From: Vanilla planifolia
Lineage: Eukaryota > Streptophyta > Magnoliopsida > Asparagales > Orchidaceae
Assembly (NCBI GenBank): GCA_023846275.1
Contig: CM043868.1
Span: 6,591,653 to 6,655,652 of the forward strand
Length of the DNA stretch: 64,000 nt
Direction of reading: 5' to 3'
Below the pieces are notes generated by a model that was not told the DNA's origin, ran no database searches, and saw nothing but the letters and a program-made list of their open reading frames with translations. The position numbers were made by a program, and so were the translations under genes. Below are positions 59,300 through 64,000 of this stretch, in pieces; within the stretch, counting starts at the first letter, position 1, and the number at the start of each line of letters is the position of its first letter.

Positions 59300-60717
59300 G
59301 CCAACCAAATTTATATCCTTTCTTTTGTTGGCTATTTAAATTTTAAATATTTTTAAAATTTGAATGGTTGATATGTGTATAAGCATGTTTTAAACTATTA
59401 TTTTAATTTTTAATGGGTGATATGTGAGGCATGATTTTATATCTTTTATTGTAAGATATATGTAATTTCTCTTTCATGCCTAATGGATAAGATTTAAGGT
59501 CTAGTTAAGGTATGGATTTAAAATTAAATCCATCAAGCTATCTCTAATCGTAAACCACTTGGAATCCATATCATAAAGTAATTGAATGAGCTGACTTTAT
59601 ATTAGGTGCTAATAGCTATCTTGTGTTGGTTTTGAGAAAACATAACAATGAGTTTAAGGAGTGCAAAATAAGAGCCAGGGAGGGAAACCATAGATAAGAA
59701 GAAGATGTATAATCCAATGGTGATGTGCTCTACTTAATTTGAAGTGGGATGATCTTAAAGCTATGATACAAGTAGTTTCTTATAGCTTTAAAAATCAACT
59801 AATTTGACATTGTGTTTGAACCAAATAATTTGACATTATGTTTGAACTTGATCTTTGTTTATTTAATATGATGATTTTAACCCTATCTCATATGGAAACC
59901 ATGATCTATACATGAATATGTTTTTTGTCATGCCAAGATAATTCCCTAAGTTTATTAAAAAGATTATTGCAAGCTATTTTATATGAAAACTATGGTCTAT
60001 ATGTTATGTTATGATTTAACAAATTTTAGGAAATTTTATTTGCTAGCATGATAATTTTTATATTTTACTATGTCAGAATTTGCAATCATACTTCACATGT
60101 GGAAAGCATAGAATATTAAAAAGATAACATTATTTAGTTACCTTGACAAAATACAAGCTAAGATGAGTCCTTCAATTTTGTTATGATGAATTTTACGATT
60201 ATGGTTTACTTGTTGAAAATTGAACTTATAAAGAAATGTTAAAGATTGGTACCAAACCATGATTTAACCATGTTATATTGATGAAAATATATTATATTAA
60301 CTTAGAAATAATATTCAAATTCAATTATATGACATGACCATGAAATTAAGAAGTTTAATGCCGCAAAAACCAAACCATAGAAGTTAATTTCTTCTAGACA
60401 AGAGAGGCTTGTAGCCTTTATAAAGTGTAGTGCTTGGTAGTAAGGCTCTACAAAGGCTTTAGATGTAATGAAGAGAAGATGGAGGAACCTTAGATGGCTT
60501 TTAGGGTAAGAAGAGCCCTCGGGTTTGCATGTAGGAGGCTTGACGATCTCGAGTTTATTGTTAGGAAAGAGCTATGGATGAGTGAAAATCTCAAGTAGGC
60601 ATGGTGAAACAATGTGGAACCAACCAAGTAAGATTTAAGAATTATGCATTTTTAGAGATAGCTAATTGGCTAATTAACCTTAGGTCAGGTGCATGAGAAA
60701 GTTGAGATTACTTAGAA

Positions 60718-61014
60718 ACTCTAGGATTTGAAATTTAAATACCTTACAATTATAAAATTAAAAACTCCAGGATTTGAAAGTTAGGTACCTTAGTATTTGA
60801 AAACTAAAGACCTAGTGTTTAAAATTTAATGGTCTTGATGCTTAAAATCTAAACAATTTAGGATTTGGAATGTAAAGACATTAGTGTTTAAAAAATAAAT
60901 GCTTTAAGGTTGTAAATTTAATGATCATAAGGTTTTAAATTTAATAGCTTAAGGTTTAAAATTTCAAAGCTCTAGTATTAGAAGTTTAAGTCCTTAGGGT
61001 TTGAAATTTAAAGT
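60718..61014 (+). repeat. Minisatellite, 23-bp unit, about 13 copies
   Basis: Thirteen diverged units averaging 22-24 bp on the pattern cttagggtttgaaatttaaa. Examples are ctaggatttgaaatttaaat at 60721, tagtgtttaaaatttaatgg near 60813, taaggttttaaatttaatag near 60928 and ttagggtttgaaatttaaag near 60994. The array ends about 10 bases before a TATA-like ctataaata (61024-61032). Related LTRs have only one or a few such words in the corresponding region. Confidence 0.8.
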
Positions 61015-61759
61015 TGGTTAAGGCTATAAATATCCCTAGAAAGAGATGTTTATGGTGAGAATACTTGTCACAAACCTTGGAAGAGATTGTTCAAGACTTA
61101 AAGTTATGACTTATAAAAATTCTTGTAATTTGATATTGTATCTGTAGACATTGGAATAAAACTTATTTCAAAAATTAAGAAATAAAAACACTTAGGGAGT
61201 CATTGATGTTATATCAAAAGAGGCTCTGGAATGAAAGGAATCTCAAGTTAGACCTTAGATGGAGTTTAAGGTTAATGGGGAGAACTTGAGTAGGCCTTAG
61301 GAAAGTTGTAAGAATTGGCCAATAGCCTAAATAGTTCTTTATTTTTCAACTAAACACTAAGATTGTCTTGCAATAAGGGGTAAGACAATGTCTTGGCCAT
61401 TTAAGTTTCTTAAGCCATAGGTTGAAAACCCTGGATGGTTATCTGGGCATGAGTGTGGCCTTAGAGAGACCTTGGGAAGAGGGAAATGTTTCTAGTTAGC
61501 CTATTAGGCATTGAGAGTCACTAATGGATCTCATTTGAATCCAAGTTTTAAGAGAAATTGCTTTAATGAAAGTTATAAAATGAGCTATACTTATTCAATT
61601 TAGGGTTAAAAGATGCTCTTAGGTATAAAGATGATGTTGAGATGAAAGTTGAGATAATGCTAATGAAAACCTAGTGAGTGGCTAGATATTGTATTAGGTT
61701 AAGAATTATCTTAGATGAAAAATCTACATTGTTATAAAAACCTTAAATAACTAACTAAA

Positions 61760-62082
61760 GTGTTAATGAAATCTTTAGGTAACTCAGAGGATTAATTAAG
61801 GTTTTAAGTAATCCTTAGAATAAATTTAATTAAGATAGATAGAGTTTAAGGAAATCTTAGCATGCTAAATAGGATAATTAGGGTTTTAAGGAAAGCTTAA
61901 AGATGCCAGATATATAAGATATGATTTTGAGGAAACCTAAAGATGCCTAAATATGTTGACTAGATCTTGGAGGAGACTAAGATGCCTATATGAATGGTTA
62001 GGGCCAAGAGCAAACCCTAGAATGCCAAGATATGCCAATTAGCTTTTTAGGAAACCCAAGGATATCTCAAATAGGCTAACCA
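61760..62082 (+). repeat. Degenerate 40-bp tandem subrepeat (same unit as 7215-7576)
   Basis: About eight units of 38-43 bp, each with a ttttaaggaaac part, an aagatgcc part and an aata part. Unit starts are near 61760, 61800, 61843, 61880, 61921, 61962, 62000 and 62043. Shared with the LTR of gypsy A, so the array predates the split of these two copies or arose in parallel from one seed unit. Confidence 0.7.
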
Positions 62083-63239
62083 GTAAGACTAACCCTAGGT
62101 TAGATTCTAGATAGGTTTCCTTGGAGCCAAGATCAATTTGGCTTATGTTTTGAAGAAAATACTAAATTCAAGTTAAGGAATATGACGCTTTTGGATAAAC
62201 TTGGAGAAAACAAAGGTACCTAGTGTGGTTCCTAAAAGGAAATGATAAGCTAGCATGTTGTACAACAATTTCATTCTACAGCTTAAAAGGTTGTAGATAT
62301 ACTAATCTTAATGGACTCTGTACAAAACACCTAGGGTAAGGAAGCATAAGATTGTGATTTAGGGGATTACATAGTAAGAACTCTTAAAGGATCATAGAGT
62401 GCTTGTTTTTATTAAGGCCTCCCAAAGGAATGTGGAATACCAATTATTATTGAGTAATCCTAAAAGATTATGGAGTGCTGCTTGATAATTAAAAACTCTT
62501 GAACGACTATGGAGTGGTATTTGATATTTTATGACATCCCCCAAGGATCATGAATGCATCCAATTTTATGATAGGATAGTGATTGGTTGTTAGTCACCTA
62601 GGTTAGCTACATCATAAAAATATGGGAATCCAAGGATGATAGAGATGTCCCACTAGTACTTGATCAATAAATATTCTCAAAATAATGTAAGGATGCAAGT
62701 GGCCAATGTAATCTTACTACGGATGTATCCCTTATTTGCTAATTATTTATCTTGGTAGGCTAAGGCTCATTATATTACATCATAGCTTACTTTACAAGCT
62801 TCTTGTACTTATTATATACCTGATAGTTATGTGTTTATGACTACTACTTAATTTTTATAGCAAACCTTAAAAATTCCTTATTAAGCTTCTTAGCTCACCC
62901 CCTACCATTACAAGTAGATCTAGGGACCTAAGTGATAGCACTAGCGGTAAAGTTGTGGTGGTAGAGTAAGTGACTAATAGAAATCTTGGCATCCAATATT
63001 ACATTTCCTTATATTTTAGATGTTGTAATAATATTGATTTACACTAGAGACATTTGTTACTATTAACAATACCAAATATCTATCGGACTTTATTCTCAAC
63101 TCCTTGTATTATTTTATTTGGTATGTTTATAATGTGGATTATATGTTGATGGAATGCAATTTATCGACAAGTTTCCAATAGGTACCATGTATTTGATCAT
63201 ATATGAGGGTTGGTTGTACGAGCTTAAGGAGATCCAGTT

Positions 63240-64000
63240 TCTATATTAGTTTGACAACAAATTAATAAAGAAGAAGGGTTCATTCAATGCAACATGCCAT
63301 GCACGTGATGAGAAAATTTGGGGATTGTCACTCTCAATTTGAACATCAAGAACATGGAGTGGAAAATGGCTTATTTCCACACCAAATCCTAAACAAGGCT
63401 TATACACTAAATCAAAAAACAACTCTCTACATGATAGTAAAGTTACCAACCCTTATAAGAACTTGATAACATTGATTAAAAAATAACTCACATGAGCTTA
63501 CAACAATTGGCTAATAGTAGAGTCAACAAAGAAATAACTCAAATTAAGGCTCAAAGTTTGAAGAATTTTAATAGAAAATAATTTTATGAAACCCCTAAAA
63601 CAAAGAAATATTTTAAGTGGCATAATATCTAAATGCAAAATAAGGATGATACATATTTAGGAATAGAAAAATGAAGTGAGCAAAGTGATCAAATTCTTAA
63701 TAACAAGCTTAACACCTTGATACACAACAATTTAAAGAATCTTGATGAGTGAGCACACAAAATCCTTTTGAAGACATTGCAATATTTTCAACAATTAACT
63801 CTTTGCTTAAAGCCACTTTTATATATACCCTTGATTATTCTATCATAGATTTTGGTAAGTGAAGGAACTATAATTTATTTTCAAAAGGGATTAAATTTGC
63901 TATTAGGAGTTTCAACAATAGTTCATATAAGTACAATTAGTGGATTGTACCATTATAATAGATAGATAAAATTGATGACTCAACAAACACCTATACAACT
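63240..64000 (-). repeat. Copia LTR, copy 3 (partial, cut by window end)
   Basis: Aligns with the PBS-proximal third of the two other copia LTRs: aaaaaacaactctctacatg near 63412 against aaaaaacaacttttgtcac near 40957; gaacttgataacattgatta near 63459 against tatcttgatcaacattgatc near 41005; and agttcatataagtacaattagtgg near 63918 against attcatataagtagaataagtgg near 41434. Same orientation as the others. The 67-codon frame 63246-63449 (-) lies inside it and is not conserved. The left edge and any PBS could not be fixed. Confidence 0.6.
63816..63828 (-). promoter_or_regulatory. TATA box of copia LTR copy 3
   Basis: The minus strand reads GGGTATATATAAAAGTGG here. The corresponding place in copy 1 (near 19124) reads GATATAAATAAGAG on the minus strand, so the box is shared, while copy 2 has lost it. 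Transcription would run leftward. Confidence 0.5.

Larger units (their letters stand above)
59300..63150 (+). repeat. Gypsy LTR of the large-LTR family, with internal minisatellites
   Basis: Matches the other large LTRs in order: an AT-rich tttaaaatttgaatgg start near 59350; a purine patch (gataagaagaagatg) near 59693 against 23050; a cctta/gatggctttt block near 60490 against cctagatggcttctaag near 24040; gattatggagtgc motifs near 62465; and the U5 landmark gcttcttagctcaccccc near 62887 against 8395. It is about 3.8 kb, longer than the 3.4-3.5 kb LTRs of element B, partly through two repeat arrays. No PBS or coding sequence follows before the copia LTR at about 63240, so it may be a solo or truncated LTR. 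Confidence 0.6.

Noticed and set aside
60718..61014. Interstitial telomere repeat
   Set aside because: The 7-bp plant telomere unit is not tandemly repeated; the period is about 23 bp and ttaggg occurs in only some units.
18430..64000. Roughly 22-kb regular spacing of the copia LTR copies as evidence of a segmental duplication
   Set aside because: Flanking sequences differ at the three sites, so the similar spacing looks like chance.
1..64000. Prokaryotic or organellar features (operons, CRISPR, rRNA, tRNA)
   Set aside because: No spaced direct repeats, ribosome-binding sites, rRNA or cloverleaf sequences were seen; the element families are typical of plant nuclei.

Overview
This window looks like intergenic DNA from a large, repeat-rich plant nuclear genome. 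It is very AT-rich (about 30% G+C by eye), and CG dinucleotides and CHG sites are strikingly rare. No reading frame exceeds about 110 codons. Almost everything recognisable is the decayed remains of plant-type retrotransposons: LINEs with a DUF4283-type gag and a terminal RNase H, Ty3/gypsy chromovirus-like elements, and Ty1/copia elements with a UBN2/DUF4219-type gag. Frames are broken mainly by changes expected from deamination of methylated cytosine (CAA/CAG to TAA/TAG, TGG to TAG/TGA, GAT to AAT, GAA to AAA). A seed plant with an old, heavily methylated genome fits best. Published descriptions of very low-GC gymnosperm genomes such as Welwitschia are similar, but the species cannot be fixed from sequence alone. 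I recognise no host protein gene, rRNA, tRNA or CRISPR array.

Layout. 1-400: gypsy LTR fragment. 1070-6085: LINE-1 (+) with gag, CCHC, endonuclease, RT and a possible RNase H in the canonical order. 6300-11280: gypsy element A (+), an LTR followed by the gag end and pol. 11281-13270: inverted gypsy LTR-related fragment. 13921-14660: short-period A/T repeat module. 15109-15580: solo LTR (-) of the gypsy D type. 15630-16490: copia LTR end (+). 16816-20640: copia gag, PBS and LTR (-). 20641-22375: unassigned. 22376-31440: gypsy element B (+), with LTRs of about 3.4-3.5 kb around a 2 kb pol remnant. 31951-35480: LINE-2 (+). 35500-35850: inverted A/T module. 35870-39010: gypsy element D (-), with LTRs, PBS, gag and protease. 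39020-42890: copia gag scrap, A/T module, PBS and copia LTR (-). 42891-46080: unassigned. 46090-49470: an LTR pair (-) with almost no interior. 49471-51090: gypsy LTR-related (+). 51091-53153: compact LTR element (+). 53845-54690: triplicated 293-bp repeat. 54750-56900: LINE-3 (-). 56901-59250: unassigned. 59300-63150: gypsy LTR (+) with two minisatellites. 63240-64000: third copia LTR (-), running off the end.

How the parts relate. Nothing here works as a pathway; the story is nested and adjacent insertion followed by mutational decay. LINE-1 and LINE-2 share a 3' tail. Three copies each of the gypsy D LTR and of the 2.2-kb copia LTR all lie in the minus orientation. Gypsy LTR relatives appear at 1, 6.3, 11.3 (inverted), 22.4, 28.1, 49.5 and 59.3 kb. 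Several catalytic sites are lost (LINE-1 and LINE-2 RT, element B integrase), while the RT acidic pair survives in gypsy A and LINE-3. All boundaries are by-eye estimates unless a terminal motif is cited.
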